DNA of 9,153 bases from Spirochaetia bacterium. GTDB taxonomy: Bacteria > Spirochaetota > Spirochaetia > Sphaerochaetales > Sphaerochaetaceae. The stretch lies in NCBI GenBank assembly GCA_900769955.1, contig CAAGIP010000120.1, positions 1 to 9,153 of the forward strand, given 5' to 3'. Of this stretch, positions 1 through 7,186 are shown in pieces. The notes below the pieces were generated by a model that was not told the DNA's origin, did not search any database, and saw only the letters and a list, made by a program, of their open reading frames with translations. Both the position numbers and the translations under genes were made by a program. Each line of letters opens with the position of its first letter. The first letter of the stretch is position 1.

Positions 1-810
1 ACCGAGATCACGAGGGCTGCAAGGCTGCTTTCATCAACGACGGGTGTGAAGATCAACCCGTCGAAGGCAATTGTCGGTGCCAACGCCTTTGCCCATGAAT
101 CGGGCATTCATCAGCACGGCGTTATGGCAAACAGCAAGACCTATGAGATCATGACGCCGGAAAGCGTCGGTCTTACCCAGACCAATCTCGTGCTTGGAAA
201 GCACTCTGGTCAGCATGCCTTCTCAAAGAAGCTTGCGGAGCTCGGTTATGAGCTGCCCAAGGAGGAAATCGACCGCCTCTTTGCAGAGTTCAAGAAGCTC
301 ACTGACAGGAAAAAGACAGTTTCCGACAGGGACATCATCGCCCTGGTCGAGTCCACTGAGGACGTTAAGAGCCAGCTCTGGACGCTCGAGAACTTCGTCG
401 TCAACAGCGGCAACCACATGACGGCAACCGCATGCATGACCTTAAGAAAGGGTGAAAAGACCTATCAGGAAGTCGCAGCAGGCACAGGACCCGTCTATGC
501 GGCGCTCAGAACCGTCGAGAAGATCATACGTCACCCGTTCAGCCTTGAGGACTATCAGCTTCAGGCCGTTACGGAGCACCGCGATGCGCTCGGAGAGGTG
601 CTTGTGAAGATCAGTGACGGAACCGGTGTCTTCCGCGGACGCGGTGTATCAACCGACGTCATCGAGGCAAGCATCCTGGCATGTCTCAATGCGGTCAACA
701 AGATGCTCGATGAGAACCAGAAGGGCATGAGGACCGGTGAAAGCGCATCCAAAATGAGTTTTGAAAATGATATGCTCATGGGGCATACGGATAAAACGGA
801 GGATAAGTGA
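1..810 (+). CDS. leuA: 2-isopropylmalate synthase, 3' part (269 codons; 5' end outside window)
   Basis: LeuA condenses acetyl-CoA with 2-ketoisovalerate to give 2-isopropylmalate, the first committed step of leucine synthesis, in the cytoplasm. The frame is open from base 1, and the residues before the GTG at 46 (TEITRAARLLSSTTG) already match the family, so that GTG is internal and the gene is cut by the window edge. The visible part has the end of the catalytic barrel and linker (ANAFAHESGIHQHG, about residues 27-40 of the fragment). The C-terminal leucine-binding regulatory domain follows, with AAGTGPVYAALRTVEK and GRGVSTDVIEASILACLNAV. This domain is where leucine feedback inhibition acts in the family. 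Its presence, with leuCDB directly behind, argues for LeuA rather than homocitrate synthase; citramalate synthase is the main alternative and is less likely here. The stop lies 1 base before leuC. Confidence 0.95.
   Translation, partial: TEITRAARLLSSTTGVKINPSKAIVGANAFAHESGIHQHGVMANSKTYEIMTPESVGLTQTNLVLGKHSGQHAFSKKLAELGYELPKEEIDRLFAEFKKLTDRKKTVSDRDIIALVESTEDVKSQLWTLENFVVNSGNHMTATACMTLRKGEKTYQEVAAGTGPVYAALRTVEKIIRHPFSLEDYQLQAVTEHRDALGEVLVKISDGTGVFRGRGVSTDVIEASILACLNAVNKMLDENQKGMRTGESASKMSFENDMLMGHTDKTEDK
798..802 (+). promoter_or_regulatory. Ribosome binding site that sets the leuC start
   Basis: GGAGG lies in the last codons of leuA, 9 bases before the ATG at 812 and 15 before the next ATG at 818. 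The spacing favours 812. It also rules out the in-frame ATG at 761 inside leuA, which would add 17 residues unlike LeuC. Confidence 0.75.
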
Positions 811-811
811 T

Positions 812-2071
812 ATGGGAATGACCATCACTGAAAAGATACTGGCCAAGGCTGCCGGTGAGAAGTGCGTCCATCCCGGACAGCTCATCATGGCTGACCTTTC
901 AATGGTGCTCGGCAACGACATCACGAGCCCTGTCGCCATAAGGGAGTTCCCGAAGTTCGGCGCGGCGGATGTCTTCGATAAGGAGAAGATCGCGCTCGTT
1001 CCCGACCACTTCACGCCGAACAAGGACATTAAGGCCGCTGAGCAGGCGAAGTGTGTCCGCTGCTTTGCCCGTGAGCACGATATAAAGAATTACTTTGAAG
1101 TGGGAGAAGTCGGCATCGAGCATGCCCTTCTTCCCGAGAAGGGACTTGTCACGGCAGGCGACGTCGTCATCGGAGCTGACAGCCATACCTGTACCTACGG
1201 TGCCCTCGGTGCCTTCTCAACCGGTGTCGGTTCCACCGACATGGCATGCGGCATGGCAACGGGAAAGGCCTGGTTCAAGGTACCTTCCTCCATCAGGTTT
1301 GTCCTGAAGGGCTCCCTGCAGAAATACGTTTCCGGTAAAGACCTCATTCTCCACATCATCGGCATGATCGGAGTGGACGGTGCCCTCTACAGGAGCATGG
1401 AGTTCACCGGGGAAGGCGTGAAGAACCTTTCAATGGATGACCGTTTCACCGTGTGCAACATGGCAATTGAAGCCGGTGCCAAGAACGGAATCTTCCCCGT
1501 TGACGAGAAGACAATTGAGTATCTGAAGGCAGCAGGAGCAAAGGATCCCGTCATCTTCGAAAGCGATGAGGATGCTTCCTATGAGATGGAATATGAGATC
1601 GACCTTTCGGCTCTCACTCCCACGGTTTCCTTCCCGCACCTTCCCTCAAATACAAAAACCTTTGACGACATGCCCGAGGTTAAGATCGATCAGGTGGTCA
1701 TCGGTTCTTGCACCAACGGCCGTTACTCCGACCTGGAGGCTGCGGCAGAGGTCCTTAAGGGACGCCACATCGCGCGTGACGTCAGGGCCATCGTCATTCC
1801 CGCCACCCAGAAGATCTACAGGGAGGCAATGCACAACGGACTCTTTGACATCTTCCTCGATGCGGGCTGTGTAATCTCGACACCGACCTGCGGTCCCTGC
1901 CTCGGAGGTTACATGGGTATCCTGGCAGCAGGGGAGAGGGCCATTTCCACGACGAACAGGAACTTCGTCGGCAGAATGGGACATGTCGAGAGTGAAGTAT
2001 ACCTTGCTTCCCCCGCGGTCGCGGCGGCAAGCGCGGTGACGGGTTATATCACTGACCCGAGGAGGATATGA
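812..2071 (+). CDS. leuC: 3-isopropylmalate dehydratase large subunit
   Basis: With LeuD, LeuC forms isopropylmalate isomerase, a [4Fe-4S] hydro-lyase that converts 2-isopropylmalate to 3-isopropylmalate via isopropylmaleate. The product is 419 aa, the length of the shorter archaeal/clostridial LeuC type (the E. coli protein is about 466). It starts MGMTITEKILAKAAG. The aconitase-fold motifs are present: GADSHTCTYGALGAFSTG near residues 120-137, GSCTNGR with Cys300, and TCGPCLGG with Cys360 and Cys363. These three cysteines sit where the family binds the cubane cluster. The ATG at 812 is preferred because GGAGG precedes it by 9 bases. The gap after leuA is 1 base, and the TGA stop shares its A with the leuD ATG. 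Homoaconitase is a close relative, but leuA, leuD and leuB on either side make the leucine role most likely. Confidence 0.96.
   Translation: MGMTITEKILAKAAGEKCVHPGQLIMADLSMVLGNDITSPVAIREFPKFGAADVFDKEKIALVPDHFTPNKDIKAAEQAKCVRCFAREHDIKNYFEVGEVGIEHALLPEKGLVTAGDVVIGADSHTCTYGALGAFSTGVGSTDMACGMATGKAWFKVPSSIRFVLKGSLQKYVSGKDLILHIIGMIGVDGALYRSMEFTGEGVKNLSMDDRFTVCNMAIEAGAKNGIFPVDEKTIEYLKAAGAKDPVIFESDEDASYEMEYEIDLSALTPTVSFPHLPSNTKTFDDMPEVKIDQVVIGSCTNGRYSDLEAAAEVLKGRHIARDVRAIVIPATQKIYREAMHNGLFDIFLDAGCVISTPTCGPCLGGYMGILAAGERAISTTNRNFVGRMGHVESEVYLASPAVAAASAVTGYITDPRRI
2061..2065 (+). promoter_or_regulatory. Ribosome binding site that decides between two leuD starts
   Basis: GGAGG at the end of leuC is followed by ATGATG at 2068-2073. 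The first ATG is only 2 bases away and the second 5 bases away, so the ATG at 2071 is the more workable start. The choice changes the protein by one residue. Confidence 0.6.
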
Positions 2072-2562
2072 TGGAAACCAGAGGAAAGGTCTTCAGATAT
2101 AAGGACAATGTCGATACTGACGTTATCATCCCGGCACGCTATCTCAATACAAGTGCCCCCGCAGAGCTTGCGGCCCACTGCATGGAGGATATCGACACCG
2201 CCTTCGTGAAGAGGGTTGAGCAGGGTGATATCATCGTTGCGGACAAAAACTTCGGCTGCGGCTCATCCCGTGAGCATGCACCCCTTGCCATCAAGGCAAG
2301 CGGTATCGGCTGCGTCATCGCACGCTCCTTTGCCCGCATTTTCTACCGCAACGCCATAAATATCGGTCTCCCGATCCTTGAGTGCGAGGCCGCATGTGAC
2401 GGCATAAGCGCAGGGGACACCGTGTCTGTCAACTTTGATACCGGTGTCATAACGAACGAAACAAAGGGTGAGAGCTATCAGGCAGAGCCGTTCCCGCCCT
2501 TCATGCAGGCCCTCATCAAGGCAGGCGGGCTTGCTTCATACATGTCAGGGGAGGGTAAGTGA
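2071..2562 (+). CDS. leuD: 3-isopropylmalate dehydratase small subunit
   Basis: LeuD is the small (swivelling) subunit of isopropylmalate isomerase and closes over the LeuC active site to set substrate specificity. The product is 163 aa from the ATG at 2071. This is the short LeuD type that pairs with a roughly 420-residue LeuC, against about 201 aa in E. coli. The family motif FGCGSSREHAP is at residues 61-71, with VDTDVIIPARYL at 14-25 and the ARSFARIFYRNAINIGLP block in the middle. The start overlaps the leuC stop by one base, and the TGA at the end shares its A with the leuB ATG, which suggests coupled translation and equal subunit output. The ATG at 2068 would give 164 aa but leaves only 2 bases after GGAGG. 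Confidence 0.95.
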   Translation: METRGKVFRYKDNVDTDVIIPARYLNTSAPAELAAHCMEDIDTAFVKRVEQGDIIVADKNFGCGSSREHAPLAIKASGIGCVIARSFARIFYRNAINIGLPILECEAACDGISAGDTVSVNFDTGVITNETKGESYQAEPFPPFMQALIKAGGLASYMSGEGK

Positions 2563-3629
2563 TGGAACTCAGAATAGCAGTCGTGCCCGGAGACGGAATC
2601 GGTCCTGATATCGTCCGTGAGGCAGTAAGCGTCCTTAGGAAAGTGTGTGAAGTCTACAACCACACACTCGTTACCGAAACGGTCCTGGCAGGAGGTGCCG
2701 CCATCGATGAGTACGGCATCCCCCTTCCCGAAAGCACGCTTGAAGCATGCAAACGTGCCGATGCAGTGCTGCTCGGTGCGGTCGGCGGTCCCAAGTGGGA
2801 CAGCGTCGAGTCCGCTAAGAGACCAGAGAAGGCCCTGCTCGGACTCAGGAGCGCACTCGGACTCTTCTGCAACCTGCGTCCTGCAATCCTCTATAAGCAG
2901 CTAAAGGCCGCATGTCCTTTAAGAGCCGACATCATCGGGGACGGGCTTGATGTCATGGTTGTCCGTGAACTTACGGGCGGAATATACTTCGGTGAAAAGG
3001 GCAGAAGCGAGGACGGTGAGAGCGCATACGACATCATGGCTTACTCAAAGCCTGAGGTTGAGCGTATTGCAAAAAAGGCTTTTGAGATAGCACGGAAGAG
3101 AAAATCCAAGGTTACAAGCGTCGACAAGGCAAACGTCCTTGAGACAAGCAGACTCTGGAGGGCAGTGACCGAAGCAGTCCACAAAGAGTATGAGGATGTG
3201 GAACTCAACCACCTCTACGTCGACAATGCATCGATGCAGCTGGTCAGGAATCCCCACCAGTTCGACGTCATCCTGACGGAGAACATGTTCGGGGACATCC
3301 TCTCCGATGAGGCCAGCATGATCACGGGCTCGATCGGAATGCTCCCGTCCGCTTCCCTCAGGGAGGACAGCTTCGGAATGTACGAGCCGATTCACGGCTC
3401 TGCACCCGACATTGCGGGAATGGACAAGGCCAACCCGATCGCAACGATTCTTTCAGTTGCCATGATGCTCCGCTATACATTCGGCCTTATGGATGAGGCT
3501 GACTCTGTTGAAAAAGCAGTTTATGACGCTCTTGATGACGGACTCAGGTGCGCCGACATTTACTCGGAGGGCACGACCCTCCTCGGCACTGCCGCAATGG
3601 GCAGCGCGATTGCAGCGAGGATAAGATGA
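2562..3629 (+). CDS. leuB: 3-isopropylmalate dehydrogenase
   Basis: LeuB oxidises 3-isopropylmalate with NAD+ and decarboxylates it to 2-ketoisocaproate, the last leucine-specific step before transamination. The 355 aa product has the usual length. It has the N-terminal VVPGDGIGPDI motif (residues 7-17), the RELTGGIYFG segment starting at Arg135, and the isocitrate/isopropylmalate dehydrogenase signature NMFGDILSDEASMITGS starting at Asn241 with its metal-binding aspartates. GSAPDIAG, the cofactor-side loop, follows. The ATG at 2562 is chosen over the GTG at 2559 because it matches the family start (MELRIAVVPGDG) and sits 7 bases after a GGAGG at 2550-2554. The A of the ATG is the last base of the leuD stop. 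Tartrate or isocitrate dehydrogenases are relatives, but the operon fixes the assignment. Confidence 0.96.
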   Translation: MELRIAVVPGDGIGPDIVREAVSVLRKVCEVYNHTLVTETVLAGGAAIDEYGIPLPESTLEACKRADAVLLGAVGGPKWDSVESAKRPEKALLGLRSALGLFCNLRPAILYKQLKAACPLRADIIGDGLDVMVVRELTGGIYFGEKGRSEDGESAYDIMAYSKPEVERIAKKAFEIARKRKSKVTSVDKANVLETSRLWRAVTEAVHKEYEDVELNHLYVDNASMQLVRNPHQFDVILTENMFGDILSDEASMITGSIGMLPSASLREDSFGMYEPIHGSAPDIAGMDKANPIATILSVAMMLRYTFGLMDEADSVEKAVYDALDDGLRCADIYSEGTTLLGTAAMGSAIAARIR

Positions 3630-5305
3630 AAAGAAGTGATGTTATGACTCAGGGCCCTGAAAGGGCACCTCACAGAAGCCTCATGAAGGCTCTCGGATGG
3701 ACTGACAGGGAAATAAACATGCCGATGGTAGGCATCGTTTCAGGTTACAATGAGATAATCCCGGGACATGTCCAGCTCAACAGGATCGTCGATGCCGTCA
3801 AAGCCGGTGTCAGGGAAGCGGGCGGTAATCCCGTGACCTTCCCCGTCATCGGAGTGTGCGACGGAATCGCTATGGGACACACCGGAATGAAGTACTCCCT
3901 TGCATCGCGCGAACTCATCGCCGATTCGATCGAGGTCATGGCCACTGCCCATCCCTTCGATGCACTGGTGCTTGTTCCCAACTGTGACAAGATCGTTCCC
4001 GGAATGCTGATGGCAGCCCTCCGCCTCAACCTCCCCACCATCGTGGTTTCGGGCGGTGCCATGCTGGCAGGACACCTTCCCGGAGGCGATAGGAAGGGTA
4101 TGAGCCTTTCAAGCATGTTCGAGGCGGTTGGTAAGCACGCTGCCGGTAAGATGAGTGATGATGAACTGCTAGAGTGGGAGAACAGCGTATGTCCTTCCTG
4201 CGGTTCATGCTCAGGCATGTACACCGCAAACAGCATGAACTGCCTCTGCGAGGCAATCGGTGCGGCCCTTCCGGGAAACGGAACGATCCCGTGCGTATAT
4301 TCTGCCCGTGAACGCCTTGCAAAGGAGTCCGGATACAAGATCATGGAACTTCTTGAGAAGAACATCAGATTCCGTGACATCATGACACTCGATGCATTTG
4401 AAAACGCACTCAAAGTCGATATGGCTCTCGGATGCTCAACCAACACTATGCTCCACCTTCCCGCAATCGCCCATGAGGCAGGCGTTAAGATCGACATCTT
4501 CCGCGCAAACGAGATTTCCGCGGAGGTTCCCAATCTCTGCCACCTCGCTCCCGCAGGCAAGGATCACATCGAGGATCTCAACCTCGCAGGCGGCGTCATG
4601 GCAGTGATGAAGGAGCTTGATAAGAAGGGGCTTCTGAAAAGGGATCTCATTACAGTTACCTGTCATACGATTTCCGAGTCCTTCGATAAGGCCGTCAACC
4701 ATGATCCTGAGGTAATCAGGCCGATAGACAATCCGTATTCACCAACAGGCGGAATTGCAGTGCTTAAGGGTAACCTGGCACCGGACGGAGCGGTCGTGAA
4801 GCGCTCCGCCGTTGCTCCCGAGATGCTTGAGCATACAGGACCCGCAAAGGTTTATGAGAGTGAGGAAGAGGCAATTGCCGCAATCTTCTCAGGTAAGATC
4901 GTTGCCGGTGATGTGGTCGTCATCCGCTATGAAGGACCAAAGGGCGGTCCCGGTATGAGGGAAATGCTCTCCCCGACTTCGGCAATTGCCGGAATGGGCC
5001 TTGATAAGGAAGTTGCCCTCATCACCGACGGAAGGTTCTCAGGTGCCACAAGGGGTGCATCCATCGGACACGTTTCTCCCGAGGCTGCCCTCGGCGGCAC
5101 GATTGCCCTCGTTAAGGATGGGGACATGATCCACATCGACATCAATAACGGAGTTCTCGAGCTTAATGTAAGTGATGAGGAGCTTGAGGCGAGAAGGGCG
5201 GTTCTGAAGCCCCATCAGCCAAAGATCACGACAGGCTACCTTGCCCGCTATGCCCAGCGCGTCACAAGCGCAAGTCAGGGCGCGATTTTCAGGGAGGATA
5301 TCTAA
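3626..5305 (+). CDS. ilvD: Dihydroxy-acid dehydratase
   Basis: IlvD dehydrates 2,3-dihydroxyisovalerate to 2-ketoisovalerate and the methylvalerate analogue to 2-keto-3-methylvalerate, serving valine, leucine and isoleucine synthesis. The product is 559 aa, standard for the family. Visible motifs are VCDG (Cys78, Asp79), PNCDKIVPGMLMA (Cys120, Asp121, Lys122), SCGSCSGMYTANSM (Cys192, Cys195) and ITDGRFSGATRGASIGHVSP near the C-terminus. In the family, cysteines of the first three blocks hold the Fe-S cluster, and the CDK lysine is carbamylated to bind Mg2+; I infer the same here. The ATG at 3626 overlaps the leuB stop as ATGA and follows GAGG at 3617-3620. The start MKRSDVMTQGPERAPHRSL matches relatives, so the longer frame from 3548 is not used. 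6-phosphogluconate dehydratase (Edd) is a relative but does not fit the context. Confidence 0.96.
   Translation: MKRSDVMTQGPERAPHRSLMKALGWTDREINMPMVGIVSGYNEIIPGHVQLNRIVDAVKAGVREAGGNPVTFPVIGVCDGIAMGHTGMKYSLASRELIADSIEVMATAHPFDALVLVPNCDKIVPGMLMAALRLNLPTIVVSGGAMLAGHLPGGDRKGMSLSSMFEAVGKHAAGKMSDDELLEWENSVCPSCGSCSGMYTANSMNCLCEAIGAALPGNGTIPCVYSARERLAKESGYKIMELLEKNIRFRDIMTLDAFENALKVDMALGCSTNTMLHLPAIAHEAGVKIDIFRANEISAEVPNLCHLAPAGKDHIEDLNLAGGVMAVMKELDKKGLLKRDLITVTCHTISESFDKAVNHDPEVIRPIDNPYSPTGGIAVLKGNLAPDGAVVKRSAVAPEMLEHTGPAKVYESEEEAIAAIFSGKIVAGDVVVIRYEGPKGGPGMREMLSPTSAIAGMGLDKEVALITDGRFSGATRGASIGHVSPEAALGGTIALVKDGDMIHIDINNGVLELNVSDEELEARRAVLKPHQPKITTGYLARYAQRVTSASQGAIFREDI
5293..5297 (+). promoter_or_regulatory. 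Ribosome binding site supporting the TTG start of ilvB
   Basis: GGAGG, within AGGGAGGA at 5291-5298 in the last codons of ilvD, lies 9 bases before the TTG at 5307. No in-frame ATG or GTG lies at a usable distance, and the next in-frame Met of IlvB is residue 38, so this site makes TTG the likely start. Confidence 0.75.
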
Positions 5306-5306
5306 G

Positions 5307-6992
5307 TTGCAGATAACAGGTGCACAGCTTATCGTTGAGTGTCTCGTCGAACAGGGAGTTGACCGCGTCTTCGGCTATCCGGGCGGACAGGTCATTCCCC
5401 TCTATGACGCTCTTTACATGAACAGGGACAGGGTGAAGCACATCCTGACAGCCCATGAGCAGGGCGCAAGCCATGCCGCTGACGGCTATGCCCGCTCCAC
5501 CGGAAAGGTGGGCGTGTGCATCGCGACTTCCGGCCCGGGTGCCACGAACCTCGTCACCGGACTTGCAACTGCGTACATGGACTCATCCCCTGTGGTTGCC
5601 ATTACCGGCAACGTGCCCATTTCACTTCTCGGACGCGACAGCTTCCAGGAAGTGGACATCACCGGCGTCACGATGCCGATAACGAAGCACAACTACATCG
5701 TGAAGGATAAAAACGAGCTTGCCGCCACGCTCCGCGAGGCATTCCGCATCGCGCAGGAAGGACGTCCCGGTCCCGTACTTGTCGATATTCCCAAGAACAT
5801 TCAGGCCGACACGATTGAGTATGAGAAGGCTGAGATCGAACCCGTGAAGCGCGATACTTCCCGCCTCCGCGATGAGGATGTGGAAAAGGCCATTAACCTC
5901 ATCGGGACGTCCGAGCGCCCGATGTGCTACATCGGCGGCGGTGTCATAAGGTCAGATGCTTCAGCTGAGCTCCTTGAGTTCCTGGAGAAGATCGATGCAC
6001 CCGTATGCTCATCCCTGATGGGTCTCGGTGCCGTTCCCAGTGACAATCCCCGTTTCACGGGCATGGTCGGCATGCACGGAACGAAGGTAAGCAACCTCTC
6101 GATCAACGCATGTGACCTTCTTGTCGTAATCGGCGCACGCTTTTCAGACAGGGTAATCAGCAAGGGCTCAACGTTCGCAACGCAGGCCAACATCCTCCAG
6201 CTCGATGTGGATCCGGCTGAGTTTGACAAGAACATCATCTCCGACAGCCATGTCATCGGAGACGTTAAGGAAATCCTTACCGTAATGAACAGCCGCCTTG
6301 AGAAGAGGGAGCATAAGGATTGGATGGAGAAGGTTGAAAACTACAAGAGACGCTTCCCCATGAAGGTCACTCTTGAGTCAAAGCGCCCCCGTGAGATCCT
6401 GCGTGCCCTTGACAGGGTGCTCTCCCGTGAGAAGGAGGCCTTCGTGGCCACTGAGGTCGGTCAGCACCAGATGTGGGCTGCCCAGTATCTGAAGCATCAG
6501 AAGCCGAGACACTTCCTGACATCAGGGGGCCTTGGAACAATGGGCTTCGGTACGGGGGCTGCAATCGGCGCGCAGATTGCAAACCCTGAGGCCAGGGTGT
6601 GCAACGTGGCAGGGGATGGATCATTCAGGATGAACTGCAACGAGCTTGCCACGATCGCACGCTATCAGCTGCCTGTCGTGATCCTCGTCTTCAACAACCA
6701 CTGCCTCGGCATGGTGCGCCAGTGGCAGAACCTCTTCTTCCAGAAGCACTACAGTGAGACCACGCTGGACACTCCGCTTGACTGGGTGCGTCTGGCAGAG
6801 GCTTACGGCGTCAGGGGCATGAGAATGAAGGCCGATGACGATGCCGAAGCGATCCTTCAGTCGGCATTCGACCTGAAGACAGGTGTCGTCGTTGACTGTG
6901 AGATTCCGATCGATGACAAGGTGCTTCCGATGGTCGCTCCCGGTGCCTCGATCAACGACATGATGGGCTTCGTGGATAACGAACAGGTGTGA
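5307..6992 (+). CDS. ilvB: Acetolactate (acetohydroxyacid) synthase large, catalytic subunit
   Basis: IlvB is the ThDP-dependent enzyme that joins two pyruvates to acetolactate, or pyruvate and 2-ketobutyrate to acetohydroxybutyrate, the first common step of branched-chain synthesis. From the TTG the product is 561 aa, typical for the large subunit. Seen in order: VFGYPGGQVIPLYDALY, TAHEQGASHAADGYAR with catalytic Glu51, ATSGPGATNLVTGLATAYMD, and the FAD-region RFSDR. RFSDR marks the biosynthetic rather than the catabolic enzyme. The ThDP/Mg2+ motif runs from GDG (436-438) to VFNN, followed by HCLGMVRQWQ. The TTG start is supported by GGAGG 9 bases before it and by homology starting at QITGAQLIVECL. 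It begins 1 base after the ilvD stop and is the last gene of the operon here. No ilvN regulatory subunit gene follows, which is unusual for a biosynthetic AHAS. Confidence 0.95.
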   Translation: MQITGAQLIVECLVEQGVDRVFGYPGGQVIPLYDALYMNRDRVKHILTAHEQGASHAADGYARSTGKVGVCIATSGPGATNLVTGLATAYMDSSPVVAITGNVPISLLGRDSFQEVDITGVTMPITKHNYIVKDKNELAATLREAFRIAQEGRPGPVLVDIPKNIQADTIEYEKAEIEPVKRDTSRLRDEDVEKAINLIGTSERPMCYIGGGVIRSDASAELLEFLEKIDAPVCSSLMGLGAVPSDNPRFTGMVGMHGTKVSNLSINACDLLVVIGARFSDRVISKGSTFATQANILQLDVDPAEFDKNIISDSHVIGDVKEILTVMNSRLEKREHKDWMEKVENYKRRFPMKVTLESKRPREILRALDRVLSREKEAFVATEVGQHQMWAAQYLKHQKPRHFLTSGGLGTMGFGTGAAIGAQIANPEARVCNVAGDGSFRMNCNELATIARYQLPVVILVFNNHCLGMVRQWQNLFFQKHYSETTLDTPLDWVRLAEAYGVRGMRMKADDDAEAILQSAFDLKTGVVVDCEIPIDDKVLPMVAPGASINDMMGFVDNEQV

Positions 6993-6998
6993 ATAATG

Positions 6999-7029
6999 TG
7001 CTCCGGACGAGATAAAACCGGCCGGAGCA
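6999..7029 (+). terminator. GC-rich inverted repeat after ilvB, possible transcription terminator
   Basis: TGCTCCGG (6999-7006) pairs perfectly with CCGGAGCA (7022-7029) around a 15-base loop, 6 bases after the ilvB stop. This is the expected place for the end of the leu-ilv operon. The sequence right after the stem is A-rich (GAAAATATCA), and T runs appear only from 7053 on. It is therefore not a textbook intrinsic terminator and may act as a 3'-end stabiliser or a weak or factor-dependent terminator. Confidence 0.45.
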
Positions 7030-7048
7030 TGAAAATATCACAGATTTG

Positions 7049-7073
7049 CATATTTTTCTTGACATATTTTTCT
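7049..7073. repeat. 11-bp tandem direct repeat with a 14-bp period
   Basis: CATATTTTTCT occurs at 7049-7059 and again, identically, at 7063-7073. The second copy lies in the spacer of the promoter at 7059-7086, and the first overlaps its -35 by one base. AT-rich DNA makes chance similarity more likely, but an exact 11-base match at this position could be a regulator site or a UP-like element. Confidence 0.5.
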
Positions 7074-7086
7074 AATGTGTTAACAT
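7059..7086 (+). promoter_or_regulatory. Promoter P1 for rpmF-acpP-rnc (sigma-70/SigA type)
   Basis: A perfect TTGACA -35 (7059-7064) is followed after 16 bases by TAACAT (7081-7086), preceded by TG one base upstream (7078-7079), which gives an extended -10. The perfect palindrome TGTTAACA (7078-7085) covers the -10, and AATGT/ACATT (7074-7078 and 7083-7087) can form a small hairpin. Predicted start is near 7093, which leaves a leader of about 120 bases before rpmF. Confidence 0.55.
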
Positions 7087-7136
7087 TGTTGTCAGGTTAG
7101 CAGATTTTTTTCGGTTGAATAAGAAGTTGCACTGTA

Positions 7137-7165
7137 TTGACGAACGTGTCTGTTACTGTTAATAT
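7137..7165 (+). promoter_or_regulatory. Promoter P2 for rpmF-acpP-rnc (sigma-70/SigA type)
   Basis: TTGACG (7137-7142), a 17-base spacer and TAATAT (7160-7165) form a near-consensus promoter, again with an extended-10 TG one base upstream (7157-7158). Predicted start is near 7172, about 40 bases before the rpmF ATG. Its core TGTTAATAT closely repeats the TGTTAACAT of P1, which suggests two promoters of one class driving this high-demand operon. Confidence 0.65.
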
Positions 7166-7186
7166 CGTGAAAGTGTCTTATCACGA
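7165..7186. promoter_or_regulatory. Palindrome over the P2 start region (operator or leader hairpin)
   Basis: TCGTGA (7165-7170) and TCACGA (7181-7186) are perfect inverted repeats around a 10-base centre. The left arm touches the P2 -10, and the predicted start falls within the palindrome. Because RNA from P2 would lack the left arm, this looks more like a DNA operator than a P2 leader hairpin; RNA from P1 could fold it. I recognise no regulator for this site. Confidence 0.4.

Noticed and set aside
761..811. Upstream in-frame ATG that would lengthen LeuC by 17 residues
   Set aside because: It lies inside leuA and has no family similarity; GGAGG is correctly spaced for the ATG at 812.
649..1029. 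126-codon minus-strand frame across the leuA/leuC junction
   Set aside because: It overlaps two certain genes, shows no recognisable motif, and is explained by their codon use.
3548..3625. Longer IlvD frame starting inside leuB
   Set aside because: The 26 extra residues (MRRHLLGGHDPP...) are shifted-frame leuB; the ATG at 3626 overlaps the leuB stop and matches relatives.
3745..4560. 271-codon open frame on the minus strand, antisense to ilvD
   Set aside because: It lies wholly inside a well-conserved ilvD, its translation resembles no family I know, and long antisense frames arise from codon bias in GC-rich genes.
5241..5306. Longer IlvB frame starting inside ilvD
   Set aside because: The extra 22 residues are out-of-frame ilvD sequence and do not match IlvB; the TTG at 5307 has a good ribosome binding site.
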